A stretch of 61,496 bases of DNA from NCBI RefSeq assembly GCF_003857035.1, contig NZ_QGSY01000157.1, forward strand, positions 1 to 61,496. The letters are read 5' to 3'. Each line of letters begins with the position of its first letter. The stretch's first letter is position 1. This DNA is from Micromonospora arida. Its GTDB lineage: Bacteria > Actinomycetota > Actinomycetes > Mycobacteriales > Micromonosporaceae. The position numbers and the translations under genes were made by a program. Shown here piece after piece: positions 20,001 to 27,992 of this stretch. A model generated the notes under the pieces. The model made no database searches and was not told where the DNA came from. It was given only the letters and a program-made list of their open reading frames with translations.

Positions 20001-20365
20001 TCGCGGAGCACCGCGACGATGCGGTCCTCGCCGAGCGCCACCACCGCGAGTCGCTCGACGCGGCGCACGCCACCGGGGATACCAGGGCTGTCGCCCTGGC
20101 CCTTGAGGGCCTGGCCGGTGCGACCAGCCTCGGCGGTGACCATCGCCTCGCCGCACGGTTGCTTGGCGCGGCCCGCACGCTTCGCGCGGGTGCCGGAGCG
20201 CCGTTGCCCCCCGGTGAGCAGCATGACGTCCAGCGCATCACCTCTCGCCTCCGCACGGCGCTGGGCAGCGAGGAACTCGCTGCCGAGATGAGCCGCGGCG
20301 TACAGCTCGACCTGGACAAAGAGGATTTCAGCGGCATCGGTAAGGGGATGGTCAGCGAACGGTAA
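17093..20365 (+). CDS. Large SARP-ATPase-TPR transcriptional regulator
   Basis: 1090 residues from GTG 17093 (MRFGVLGEIAVW). N-terminal OmpR-like winged helix and activation domain to about residue 245 (ending LAELHRAILRQDRAL). An ATPase domain follows, with GMGGVGKSRLALEAARLL near residue 300 and LLLDNCDHV near residue 390, of the AfsR/predicted-ATPase class more usual in LuxR-family LAL proteins. The C-terminal half is helical TPR-like repeats. Such proteins activate nearby genes in response to unknown ligands. It diverges from the MFS gene and is followed 50 bp later by a WrbA-like flavoprotein gene, so both are candidate targets. Confidence 0.88.
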   Translation: MRFGVLGEIAVWAPDGEPVAVPGLKVRALLADLLVHEGHPVSSDRLIEDLWGDRTPGNPLGALQAKVSQLRRALESGEAGGRALVESGDAGYRLRISPESVDAGRFAALLARSRAQREPVGRAAELTEALSLWRGSPYADFGDERFVRQAVERLDDQRLAALEELAEARLDLGEHHLLAGELADLVTRHPWRERLRAAHLRALYGSGRQREALSAYEQFRRQMRDELGIDPGQELAELHRAILRQDRALQPPAPPSSPVRTNLPVPLSPGPYGGLIGRDEAVEAVRERLANGRLVTLTGMGGVGKSRLALEAARLLADTFPAGVWLVELAGQPHCDGQAASTEVVDVVAATLEIRDDAPAGLPGDRPGKPMDRLLAALRERRMLLLLDNCDHVVTPIAELTESLLGAAADLRILATSREPLGIPGEVVLPVPPLELPKPGATAEQIAAAPAVRLFEIRARAVEPGFIVDQRNTDTIATICRRLDGVPLALELAASRLPVLDPGELAARLDDRFRLLSSGRRTAPPRQQGLRAMIDWSWELLSPGERAVLRRLAVFADGATLATAEQVCAGGHVASDEVLDVLARLIDRSLVLTRHGESPRRYRLAETVAAYGLEQLDSAGELPATRRRHAACFVRLAEQAAGRLRGHDQSRALRELDAENANLRAALDVAATDGQSRVGLALATSLAWYRLLRGRLGEMRRSLRTALDIAPKSADDVAPDALRRRADVWLTALATRDGDPNAPRQRILECHQDADGPEKAFAQWLFASMMLGSGDPAEAAALVDAALTTFRANGDQWGIAAACATRADLALVHRSDLPGVLRDCETSRMLFVQLGDCWGQVHPTSLLGTLAEINGDYDSAATRYREALRIAEHLRLWTSVSRQLACIGRIALLRGDLDEAAACHDRALQVAREQSSRSAAAFAGTGLAMIARRRGDLDAAETQQRDLLDWNRHAGYLPGYALALAELGFIAEHRDDAVLAERHHRESLDAAHATGDTRAVALALEGLAGATSLGGDHRLAARLLGAARTLRAGAGAPLPPGEQHDVQRITSRLRTALGSEELAAEMSRGVQLDLDKEDFSGIGKGMVSER

Positions 20366-20415
20366 GCCTGCTCGGCACGGTTGACCGAGAACCGAGCCCG
20401 ACCCAGGAGGTAACC

Positions 20416-21048
20416 GTGCAGACCGCTGCCAGGATCGCCGTCATCTACTACTCCGCCACCGGCAGTGTGCACCGGCTCGCGCAGGCATTCAGGGACGGAG
20501 CGGCCGACGCCGGCGCGGAGGTCCGCTTGCGCCGGGTGGCGGAGTTGGCACCGGATCACGTCGTCGATGCCAGGCCGCAGTGGCGGGCCCACCTCGACGC
20601 CACCGCCGATGTTGCGCTCGCCACCCTGGACGACCTGCGGTGGGCGGACGGGTACGCCTTCGGCACACCGACACGTTTCGGCAACGTCTGCTCCCAACTG
20701 CGCCAATTCATCGACACCACGACCGCCCCCTGGCAGGCAGAGGAACTGGCCGACAAGCCGGCGACCGGCTTCACGGCCAGTTACGAGGAGCACGGCGGCC
20801 AAGAGTCGACCCTGCTCAGCCTTTACCAGACGTTCCATCATTGGGGGGCGGTCATCCTGCCCACGGGCTACCTGAACTACGACACCGCGCACGCCGCCGG
20901 CGGGAACCCGTACGGCGTCAGCCTCGTGGAGAGTCGCGCCGGCCGGGATCCGGAGTACGCCAGAGCCGTCCTCGAGACGGCCCGCTTTCAGGGCGCACGC
21001 CTCACCCGCCTGACAGCCGCCGTCCGCTTGGAGAGCCACCTCGGGTAG
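20416..21048 (+). CDS. WrbA-like NAD(P)H:quinone oxidoreductase
   Basis: 210 residues from GTG 20416 behind a perfect AGGAGGT. Flavodoxin-like fold: the FMN phosphate loop is YYSATGSVHRLA (residues ~10-21) and the second FMN contact is FGTPTRFGNVCSQLRQFID, both hallmarks of WrbA proteins, which carry out two-electron reduction of quinones. HHWGAVILPTG matches the conserved C-terminal part. Probably co-transcribed with the upstream SARP and linked to the redox/efflux theme of this region. Confidence 0.88.
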   Translation: MQTAARIAVIYYSATGSVHRLAQAFRDGAADAGAEVRLRRVAELAPDHVVDARPQWRAHLDATADVALATLDDLRWADGYAFGTPTRFGNVCSQLRQFIDTTTAPWQAEELADKPATGFTASYEEHGGQESTLLSLYQTFHHWGAVILPTGYLNYDTAHAAGGNPYGVSLVESRAGRDPEYARAVLETARFQGARLTRLTAAVRLESHLG

Positions 21049-21166
21049 AAGCCCGGCGACGAGCGGTGTGGCATCCGGGCGAGATCACGAGTAGTCGCCT
21101 CCGGGCGACGGATGCCTGTTCCCGCCACCTGACGCATCGAATCACGGAGTAGAAACGAGAGAAATC

Positions 21167-22063
21167 ATGCTGACAACAACCGCCGCTGATCCGACCGAAC
21201 AGGCCAGCCGGGTCACCGTGCTCGGTCTTGGTGACATGGGCTCGGCGATCGCCAAGACGTTCATCGATCGCGGACACCGTACGACGGTCTGGAACCGGAC
21301 CGTGAGCAAGGCCCTGCCGATGGTCGACTCTGGCGCCACGGCTGCCGCGAGCGCCGCGGAGGCTGCGGCCGCCAGCCCGCTCGTCGTGGTGTGTCTGCTC
21401 GACGGTGCGGCGGTCGACGAGGTGCTCGCTTCCGTGGACGCCGCAGTCGCGGGCAAGGTCTTGGTGAACCTGACCAGTAGCTCTCCCCATCAGGCACGGG
21501 CCAACGATCGCTGGGCGAGAGAGCGCGGGGCCACATACCTCGATGGCAAGATCATGGGAGATCCGGCAGACGTCGGTACGCCGCAGGTCATGTTGTCGTT
21601 CAGTGGTTCCCGCAAGGCCATCGATGTGCACGGGTCAACGCTGGGGGAGTTGGGCACCGTCACCTACCACGGGGAAGAAGCCGGCTTGGCTGCCATTGAG
21701 TTCATGGCGCAGGTCGCGATGGGCTACGAGATCCTGATCGGGTTCCTGCACACCCTGAGGCTGGTGCAGGCAGAAGGAGTCGACGTAGCGGAGTTCGCCG
21801 AGCGTGCCGCCAGCTCCGTCGCCGCGCTGCCCCCGCTGTTGACCTCGATCGGCAACGCGGTCAAGGCCGGCGAATACCCGCCGGATCTCGGCCCGCTCAA
21901 CGTCCAGGCCGCCCTGATGGACGACATGATCAGCCATCGGGAATCCATCGGCGTGGAAGCCGTGCGGATGCGAGAGGTCAGGGACCTGATGAACCGCCGG
22001 ATCGCTGACGGCTTCGGCGCTCAGGGGTTCTCGAGCTTGTTCGAGCTGCTGACAAAGCCCTGA
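21167..22063 (+). CDS. NAD(P)-binding 6PGDH-like/imine reductase-type dehydrogenase
   Basis: 298 residues from ATG 21167 behind GAGAGA. Rossmann motif GLGDMGSAIAKTFIDRGH at residues ~20-37, NRT after strand beta2, VNLTSSSPHQAR and YLDGKIMGDPADVG in the hinge region, then the all-helical dimerisation domain. This pattern matches actinobacterial imine reductases/beta-hydroxyacid dehydrogenase relatives that reduce C=N or C=O with NADPH. The catalytic hydroxyacid Lys position is not clear, which favours the imine-reductase branch. A broken second copy lies at 12450-12725. Confidence 0.85.
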   Translation: MLTTTAADPTEQASRVTVLGLGDMGSAIAKTFIDRGHRTTVWNRTVSKALPMVDSGATAAASAAEAAAASPLVVVCLLDGAAVDEVLASVDAAVAGKVLVNLTSSSPHQARANDRWARERGATYLDGKIMGDPADVGTPQVMLSFSGSRKAIDVHGSTLGELGTVTYHGEEAGLAAIEFMAQVAMGYEILIGFLHTLRLVQAEGVDVAEFAERAASSVAALPPLLTSIGNAVKAGEYPPDLGPLNVQAALMDDMISHRESIGVEAVRMREVRDLMNRRIADGFGAQGFSSLFELLTKP

Positions 22064-22213
22064 GGGCGGTCTCTCAGCACCCGTTCTGAGACGTTGACTG
22101 GGGCTGGGCGCGTGCCATCCGGCATGCGCCCCGCGCCCGGTCGTTCAACTGCGTTGCTGACTACGCCTCGCCACCGCGATCGTGCACTCCTTCATCGTCC
22201 TTCGTGGACGGAC

Positions 22214-22570
22214 TCACTGGACCGGGACGAAGGTGGCGGCCAACACCCGCCAGTTGTCGTCCTCACGCACCCAGAGTCGGGTGTAGCGCAACCGCGCGGA
22301 CACAGCGGAACCGCCCTGAACGGCATCCACCGCAGCGACCATGCGAGTCACCCCGGTCTGGCCGTCTTCCTGGATGTCGAGTGACTCCTCCACCAGGCCG
22401 GTGATCCGCAGTGCACCGGAGCGGTAGCCGGCCAGGTCGTCTTCCTTGGTAAAGACCGTGCCGTCCGGTCCGGCACCCACGACCTGCGGGTGCAGTAGCG
22501 CGTCGAGGGACTCGACGTCAGCGGCGCGCTGGGCGGCTTGAAGTTGCCGTTCGGCGGTGAGGAGATCCAT
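22214..22570 (-). CDS. SnoaL/NTF2-like (DUF4440-type) small protein
   Basis: 118 residues from ATG 22570 behind GGAGG (MDLLTAERQLQAAQRAADVESLD). The helix-then-sheet pattern with LLHPQVVGAGPDG, KEDDLAGYRSGALRI and the C-terminal YTRLWVREDDNWRVLAATFVPVQ is typical of the cone-shaped NTF2-like fold of DUF4440 proteins. These act as small-molecule isomerases or cyclases or only as binding proteins; no catalytic residue can be assigned. Stands alone between two spacers. Confidence 0.75.
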   Translation of the reverse strand: MDLLTAERQLQAAQRAADVESLDALLHPQVVGAGPDGTVFTKEDDLAGYRSGALRITGLVEESLDIQEDGQTGVTRMVAAVDAVQGGSAVSARLRYTRLWVREDDNWRVLAATFVPVQ

Positions 22571-22798
22571 CCACCGATCCTCCGCAGCGGGCCCCAACAA
22601 GACAAGCGGGTTCGCTTGCGGCAGAACGGCGACGGCAGCCCGGTAGTGGCGTGAGTCTCTCCGCAGGTGCCCGAATCAGTGAAACCGTACGACTGGTCCG
22701 TGCATCGCAGTACCGGCCCACTGTCGTTCCGGATGGCGTCGGCGGTCGCGGCGTGCGCTCGCGCCGTCCGGGGACCAGCCTGGACCGATGGGTTGGGC

Positions 22799-23269
22799 TC
22801 AGGGCTCCTGCTTCGCTTCAGCCCGGTGGTGGCTCAGTAATCGACCGAGCAGCCGCCGCAGCTCCGTGCGCTCGTTTTCGGACAATGGCGCCAGCAGATC
22901 GTTCTGGATGTCGAGGACCTGCTCGTCGAGCCAGCGCAGCCGCTGGCGGCCGGCCGGCGTGACGGTGATGACGTTGCGCCGTCGGTCGGCATGGTCAGGC
23001 GTGCGCTCCACCAGCCCGGTCTGGGCCAGCTCATTGATCGTCGCCACGATGTCGCTGACGTGGATGCCGCTTCGCCGCCCCAGCGCGGCCTGGCTGGCCG
23101 GACCAAACTCGTCCAGCGAGGCCAGCACCCGATAGTGGTAGCCCCGCGCGCCGGCCCGGGCGAACCCGTCCGCGACCAGCCGCCCCGCGTGAGCGGCGGT
23201 CTGCGTCATCAACCAGCTGGTGAGTCCGCTGAGTCGGGCCGGCGTCTCGTCCTGGACGGATGGATCCAC
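22799..23269 (-). CDS. MarR-family transcriptional regulator
   Basis: 156 residues. Winged helix-turn-helix with ASQAALGRRSGIHVSDIVATINELAQTGLVERTPDHADRR..., including the conserved wing DHADRRRNVITVTPAGRQRL, flanked by the dimerisation helices. MarR proteins usually repress a divergent gene and release DNA on binding a phenolic or oxidised ligand. The divergent neighbours are a hemerythrin-like protein and a DHA2 efflux pump, and the 103-bp spacer contains inverted repeats suited to a MarR dimer. Confidence 0.9.
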   Translation of the reverse strand: MDPSVQDETPARLSGLTSWLMTQTAAHAGRLVADGFARAGARGYHYRVLASLDEFGPASQAALGRRSGIHVSDIVATINELAQTGLVERTPDHADRRRNVITVTPAGRQRLRWLDEQVLDIQNDLLAPLSENERTELRRLLGRLLSHHRAEAKQEP

Positions 23270-23301
23270 GGACCCACCCTACCAGTCTGTTGGTGCCACC
23301 T

Positions 23302-23339
23302 ACGGTTTGATACCGTTGGGCGCCCTAACGTTTGGCCAA
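23302..23339 (+). promoter_or_regulatory. Candidate MarR operator region
   Basis: Two inverted repeats lie in the divergent spacer: ACGGT-N5-ACCGT (23302-23316) and the perfect palindrome TTGGCCAA (23332-23339). Both are between the MarR start (23269) and the hemerythrin start (23373), where repressor binding would block both promoters. Confidence 0.5.
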
Positions 23340-23372
23340 CCAATGAATTAACTGATCGTGAGGTGACGAACC

Positions 23373-24017
23373 ATGAGCGAGGCCACCCACACCCTCGACA
23401 TGACCATGATGTTCGCGGTGCACGACGCCCTGCGCCGAGACCTGGCCCAGCTGGCCCGGGTCTCCGCCACCACCGACGACGATCCACGGCAGATCCTGCG
23501 TGCGGCGGTCGGCTGGGAGATGTTCAAGTCGTTCCTGCGGGTGCACCACACCTCCGAGGACGTCGCGGTCTGGGGCCCGATGAAGACCCGGCTGGCCGAC
23601 CAGCCGGACAGGGCACTGCTCGACGCCATGGAGGCGGAACACGCGGCGATCGATCCGCTGCTCGACGCCGTGGACGCCGCCATCGCCGACCGGGAGTCCG
23701 GGCCGCAGCGCCTCGGCGACGTGGTCGACGCCCTTTATCTGAGCGTCGCCGGGCACCTGCGGCACGAGGAGGACGAGGGCCTGCGCCTCGTCGAGTCGGT
23801 GCTCACGCCGGGGCAGTGGGCGGCGTTCGGTCAGGACCACCGGAACCGCGTCGGCGCGGACTCCGCGCGTTACCTGCCCTGGCTGCTCCAGGGAGCGTCG
23901 CCGGAGACCGTCGCCGCCATCCTCGGCCGCATGCCGGAGGAGATCAAGAGGGCGTACGCCACCGAGTGGCGGGCCGAGTACCTCGACGTCCGCCCCTGGA
24001 ACCCCCGCATTCGCTGA
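23373..24017 (+). CDS. Hemerythrin-like (HHE) domain protein
   Basis: 214 residues from ATG 23373 behind GAGGTGA. HHE cation-binding helices give a possible di-iron site: His in FAVHDALRRD (~17), RVHHTSED (~57-62), MEAEHAAID (~90) and HLRHEEDEGL (~128-132). The C-terminal ~70 residues (SARYLPWLLQGASPETVAAILGRMP) are a helical extension seen in actinobacterial hemerythrin-domain proteins. It may sense or buffer oxygen, NO or peroxide. It lies 29 bp before the MFS gene and forms an operon with it. Confidence 0.85.
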   Translation: MSEATHTLDMTMMFAVHDALRRDLAQLARVSATTDDDPRQILRAAVGWEMFKSFLRVHHTSEDVAVWGPMKTRLADQPDRALLDAMEAEHAAIDPLLDAVDAAIADRESGPQRLGDVVDALYLSVAGHLRHEEDEGLRLVESVLTPGQWAAFGQDHRNRVGADSARYLPWLLQGASPETVAAILGRMPEEIKRAYATEWRAEYLDVRPWNPRIR

Positions 24018-24046
24018 TCCGCAAACGCCGACTCTGGAGAAAATCA

Positions 24047-25492
24047 ATGCCTGTCTACGAAGAATCGAAGGCCTCGCTGGCGGTGGCGCCGGAAACGGGC
24101 CCACCACCACGACTCGGCCTCGCACTGCTGGTCATCGCGGCCGCCCAGCTCATGCTCGTGCTGGACAACACCATTACGAACGTGGCCCTGCCGAGCATTC
24201 AGCGGGCACTGGGGATGGCCACCGCCGACCTCAACTGGGTGATCACCGCGTACGCGCTCGCCTTCGGCGGTCTCCTGCTAGCCGGTGGCCGAGCCGGTGA
24301 CCTGTTCGGTCGACGGCGGGTCTTCCGGATCGGCCTGGTCCTGTTCACCGTCGCCTCACTGCTGGGTGGCTTCGCCTGGTCCGGCACCGTCCTCATCGCC
24401 GCCCGGGTGCTGCAGGGCGTCGGCGCCGCCATCGCGGCGCCTACCGCGCTGTCGCTGCTGGCCACGACGTTCCCCGCCGGGCCGGCACGGAACAAGGCGC
24501 TGGGTGTCTACGGGGCGATGGGCGGCCTGGGCTCGGTGGTCGGCCTCCTGCTCGGCGGCGCCCTCACCCAGTACGTCAGCTGGCGGTGGGTCCTGTTCGT
24601 CAACGTGCCCATCGCCGTGCTCGTGCTGCTCGGCACGTCGGTGCTGCCACGGGGAGAGCGCGAGCGTGGTCGGGCGGACCTCTCCGGTGCCGCCACCGCC
24701 ACCGCCGGGCTCGCCGCACTGGTGTTCGCCATCAACCACGCGGCCCTGCACGGCTGGCGTGACACCGTCACCCTGGGCTTTCTGATCGCTGCCGCGGTTC
24801 TGCTGATTGCTTTCGTCCTCGTCCAGCGCTCCGCAGCGGCGCCCATGCTGCCCGGCCGGATCCTCAGCGACCGGGCACGGACCGGCGCGTACGTCACCAT
24901 GTTCCTGGTAGGCGGCGGCATGTTCGCCCTGTTCTATTTCCTCACTCTCTATATGCAGGTGGTCAAGGGCTACCCCCCGATGCGGACCGGCCTGGCCTAC
25001 CTGCCGTTCACCGTCGGCATCGCGGTGGCGGCTGGCGGCGTCGGTCCCCAGTTGCTGTCCCGGCTGACGGCCCGCGCCCTGACGGTGGGCGGCCTGGTGC
25101 TGGCGGCCATCGGCATGGGCTGGTTCGGGGCGCTCGGCCCGACGTCGAGCGCCCTTACCGCGTTGCTGCCAGCTCAGCTGGTCGCCGGCTTCGGATTGGG
25201 ACTTACCTTCGTGGCCACCACAGTGGTCGCGATCAACGGGGTGACTCCGCAGGACACCGGTATCGCCTCTGGCGTGGTCAACACCAGTCAACAGATCGGC
25301 GGCGCACTCGGCCTTGCGCTGCTCAGCGGCGTGGCCGCCGCAGTGACCGCTGCCCAGCCCTCGGGCACCGCCCTCCCGGACGCACTTACCAGCGGGTACG
25401 TCGACGGGCTGCTGCTCGGCGGAGCGGTCTTCCTGGTGGCCGCGATCGTCGCGGCCGTGACGATGAACGCACGCGTGGTGGCATCGCACTGA
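24047..25492 (+). CDS. DHA2-family (EmrB/QacA-like) MFS multidrug exporter
   Basis: 481 residues from ATG 24047 (MPVYEESKASLAVAPETG) behind GGAGA. About 14 hydrophobic helices; helix 1 carries LVLDNTITNVALPSIQ (the conserved acidic motif of DHA2 pumps), the helix 2-3 loop GGRAGDLFGRRRVFR is MFS motif A, and VSWRWVLFVNVPIAV follows motif C. It probably exports cationic or aromatic drugs using protons. In an operon with the hemerythrin gene under likely MarR control. Confidence 0.9.
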   Translation: MPVYEESKASLAVAPETGPPPRLGLALLVIAAAQLMLVLDNTITNVALPSIQRALGMATADLNWVITAYALAFGGLLLAGGRAGDLFGRRRVFRIGLVLFTVASLLGGFAWSGTVLIAARVLQGVGAAIAAPTALSLLATTFPAGPARNKALGVYGAMGGLGSVVGLLLGGALTQYVSWRWVLFVNVPIAVLVLLGTSVLPRGERERGRADLSGAATATAGLAALVFAINHAALHGWRDTVTLGFLIAAAVLLIAFVLVQRSAAAPMLPGRILSDRARTGAYVTMFLVGGGMFALFYFLTLYMQVVKGYPPMRTGLAYLPFTVGIAVAAGGVGPQLLSRLTARALTVGGLVLAAIGMGWFGALGPTSSALTALLPAQLVAGFGLGLTFVATTVVAINGVTPQDTGIASGVVNTSQQIGGALGLALLSGVAAAVTAAQPSGTALPDALTSGYVDGLLLGGAVFLVAAIVAAVTMNARVVASH

Positions 25493-25501
25493 CACCACGC
25501 G

Positions 25502-25535
25502 GCTGCCGCCCGGTTTCCCTCTTCCGGGCGGCAGC
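25502..25535. terminator. Bidirectional terminator between convergent MFS genes
   Basis: Perfect 12-bp inverted repeat GCTGCCGCCCGG / CCGGGCGGCAGC with a 10-nt pyrimidine-rich loop, placed in the 85-bp gap between the two convergent stop codons (25492 and 25578). Confidence 0.8.
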
Positions 25536-25577
25536 TCCGCTGGTGAGGGCGGGCTGGCCCTTCTGCCGGTCAACATG

Positions 25578-26792
25578 TCACCCGGTGGTGGCCAACTCGT
25601 CCTCGGAGACCGTCGCACTGGTCGTCCGACGGATGGCGACGGTGACGAGCAACGCGGCGGCCGTCAGCGCCACACCGAACCAGAGGGCGCTGTCGACGCC
25701 AAGACTGTCGGCGAACCATCCACCAAACAGCGCGCCCAGCGCGATGGACGTGTTGTAGCCCATGGTGTTGATGGACATGGCTGCCTCGAACTTCCCGGGT
25801 GCGGCGCCGAGCATCAGGTTGATCTGGCACAGGTTCGCGGCGCCGAAGGACGCTCCCCAGAGGGCAACGGCGAGGATCAGTCCGGGCCGTGTGTGCCCGA
25901 TTGTGAGCAGCAGCAACATCGCCGTCACGAGTCCTGCACAGGCAAGGACGAAGCTGACCCAGAGATTCTTGGTCACCGTGTGGCCGGCGATGAAGTTGCC
26001 GGCCGTACCGCCGACACCGTAGATCACGAGCAACACGGTGATGAAGGCGGCCGACGCCGACGCCTGTTCCTCCGCGAAGGGCCGGATGTAGGTGTACGCG
26101 CCGAAGTGGCCGAGCACGTACAGCGTCACGGCGACCATCACCAGGCGCAGTTGCGGGTACTGGAAAGGGAGTCGGAAGACATCCCGGACCGGGACGGCGT
26201 TCTGCGAGGGCAGCGAGGGAATCGCCACGGTGACCGCGAGGAACATCAGCGCGCTGAGGCCGGCCCAGATGAGGAATGTGGCTCGCCAGTTGGTGAGGCT
26301 ATCCAGGAAGGTGCCGAGTGGAATACCCACCACGGCGGCGGTCGAGATGCCGGACAGCGCGACCGCCGAGGCTCGGGGGGCGAGACGTCCGGGTACGAGG
26401 CGCATCGCCATGCTCACACCGATGGCCCAGAAGACGCCATTGGCGAATCCCATGACGAGCCGGGTGGTGAGGACCAGGGCGAAGTTCGGTGCGGCGGCGG
26501 TGAGCAGGTTACCCAACGCCAGGATCGCCAGGAGTACCGACAGCAGGATGCGCCGGTTGATGCGCCTGGTCCACGCGACGATGAACGGCACGCCGAGGCC
26601 GGCGGAGATGCCGTACAGGGTGACCATCAATCCGGCGACGCCCGCGGACACATCCAGGTTCGCGCTCACCGGGGTGAGCAGGCCGACGGGCATCAGTTCG
26701 GTGGTGACGAAGGTGAACAGGCTGGCGGTGATGACGGCTACACCCAGCCATGACCTCCGGGTCGAGTACGGGTGCTCATCGATTGTGGTCAT
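25578..26792 (-). CDS. MFS transporter (sugar/chloramphenicol efflux type)
   Basis: 404 residues from ATG 26792 (MTTIDEHPYSTRRSWLGVAV), preceded by the weak AGAAGA. Twelve helices; helix 1 has TTELMPVGLLTPVSANL, the signature of AraJ/CmlR/SotB-like DHA1 proteins, and the loop ARTRRINRR-like (AWTRRINRRILL) follows helix 2. Function: export of a drug or small metabolite. It diverges from a LysR gene over 172 bp, so regulation by that LysR is likely. Confidence 0.88.
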   Translation of the reverse strand: MTTIDEHPYSTRRSWLGVAVITASLFTFVTTELMPVGLLTPVSANLDVSAGVAGLMVTLYGISAGLGVPFIVAWTRRINRRILLSVLLAILALGNLLTAAAPNFALVLTTRLVMGFANGVFWAIGVSMAMRLVPGRLAPRASAVALSGISTAAVVGIPLGTFLDSLTNWRATFLIWAGLSALMFLAVTVAIPSLPSQNAVPVRDVFRLPFQYPQLRLVMVAVTLYVLGHFGAYTYIRPFAEEQASASAAFITVLLVIYGVGGTAGNFIAGHTVTKNLWVSFVLACAGLVTAMLLLLTIGHTRPGLILAVALWGASFGAANLCQINLMLGAAPGKFEAAMSINTMGYNTSIALGALFGGWFADSLGVDSALWFGVALTAAALLVTVAIRRTTSATVSEDELATTG

Positions 26793-26917
26793 GTCTTCTT
26801 TCTTGTCGGGAGGGGACAGCGGTCGGCGATGGCGCGTGTGAAATCGGCCGGCTTCCGCTGACGGCCGGCTGTGCCGTGTCGGTTCTCCTCGAAGCCTCAC
26901 CCGAATGAATCAATGAG

Positions 26918-26935
26918 TCCAACACATGCTTGTCA
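26918..26935 (+). promoter_or_regulatory. Candidate LysR site, copy 1
   Basis: TCCAACACATGCTTGTCA, followed by an ATCGATC motif, lies upstream of the LysR gene. It recurs with 17 of 18 identical bases upstream of the second LysR gene (28982-28999), at the same distance from the start codon. Confidence 0.55.
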
Positions 26936-26964
26936 CCTCATCGATCGTGAAAGAAGATGGATCG

Positions 26965-27858
26965 GTGGAGCTACAGCAGATGCGCTACGTGATCGCGGTC
27001 GCCGAGACGAGCAGCTTCACCCGGGCCGCCGAGCGCTGCCTGGTGGTGCAGTCCGCGCTCAGTCACCAGATCGCGCGCCTGGAACGGGAACTGGGCGCGA
27101 AGCTCTTCGAGCGCACCAGCCGACGTGTCCGGTTGACCCAAGCCGGCGCCGCGTTCCTGCCAGCCGCCCGTCAGTGCGTGGACGCCGCAGAGCGGGCTTC
27201 CGCCGAGGTCGCGGGGGTCGTCGGTGAGGTACGCGGACGGCTCGTGATCGGCCTGATCTCCACCGTCGCCGCAGTCGACCTTCCCGGCGTCCTGCGAGAC
27301 TTTCGTCAGCGGTACCCCTCCGTCCGGATCAACCTCCGCGCGGGTGCCAGCGAAGAACTCATCGAGCAGGTCAAGCAGGGCACCGTCGAGGCGGCCTTCC
27401 TCGGCCTGCCCACCACCGCGCGCCCCGACGGCGTCAACGCCCGGGAGCTCGCCCGCGACCGGCTCGTCGCCGTGGTCGCCCCGGACCATCCCCTCGCCGC
27501 AGAGTCAGCGGTCAGCCTGCGTCGGCTCTCCACCGAAGTGTTCGTCGACCTGCCGGCCAGGACTGCCGGGCGAATCCAGTCCGATCAGGCATTCGCAGCC
27601 GCCGGTCTCAGTCGCGACGTCGCCTTCGAGGTGACCAACGCCTACCTCACGTCCCGGCTGGTCGAGCAGGGGCTTGCCGTGGCGATGCTTCCGTCCGCCT
27701 ACGCGCCGCAGCTCACCGGCGTCACCACCATCCAGGTCACGGACGCGCCGACCCGCGTCGAGCACGTCATTTGGAGCCGGGCCGAGCTCACGCCCGCGGC
27801 GAAGGCATTCCTCGCACTCCTCGACATCCAGGGCAAGGGCACCGGAAGCCACGCGTGA
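26965..27858 (+). CDS. LysR-family regulator 1
   Basis: 297 residues if started at GTG 26965 (VELQQMRYVIAV), chosen by alignment with the paralogue at 29029; GTG/ATG codons further upstream would add 13 odd residues. N-terminal HTH SSFTRAAERCLVVQSALSHQIARLERELGAKLFERT is a textbook LysR motif, followed by an effector-binding domain (VIGLISTVAAVDLPGVLRDF, VVAPDHPL). It is very similar along its length to LysR 2. Likely controls the divergent MFS gene, with a co-inducer bound between the two effector lobes. Confidence 0.9.
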   Translation: MELQQMRYVIAVAETSSFTRAAERCLVVQSALSHQIARLERELGAKLFERTSRRVRLTQAGAAFLPAARQCVDAAERASAEVAGVVGEVRGRLVIGLISTVAAVDLPGVLRDFRQRYPSVRINLRAGASEELIEQVKQGTVEAAFLGLPTTARPDGVNARELARDRLVAVVAPDHPLAAESAVSLRRLSTEVFVDLPARTAGRIQSDQAFAAAGLSRDVAFEVTNAYLTSRLVEQGLAVAMLPSAYAPQLTGVTTIQVTDAPTRVEHVIWSRAELTPAAKAFLALLDIQGKGTGSHA

Positions 27859-27992
27859 CGCTCGCTGGGCACCGCCGTAGGCATTGCCATCGCCCGCGCA
27901 CCGGACGCGACGGGTGCCAGCACGGGCCTGCGACGAGCCGTCAGCCGCAACTCACCCTCGACGAGCTTTCGCGGCTCCGACTGGGGCGATCT

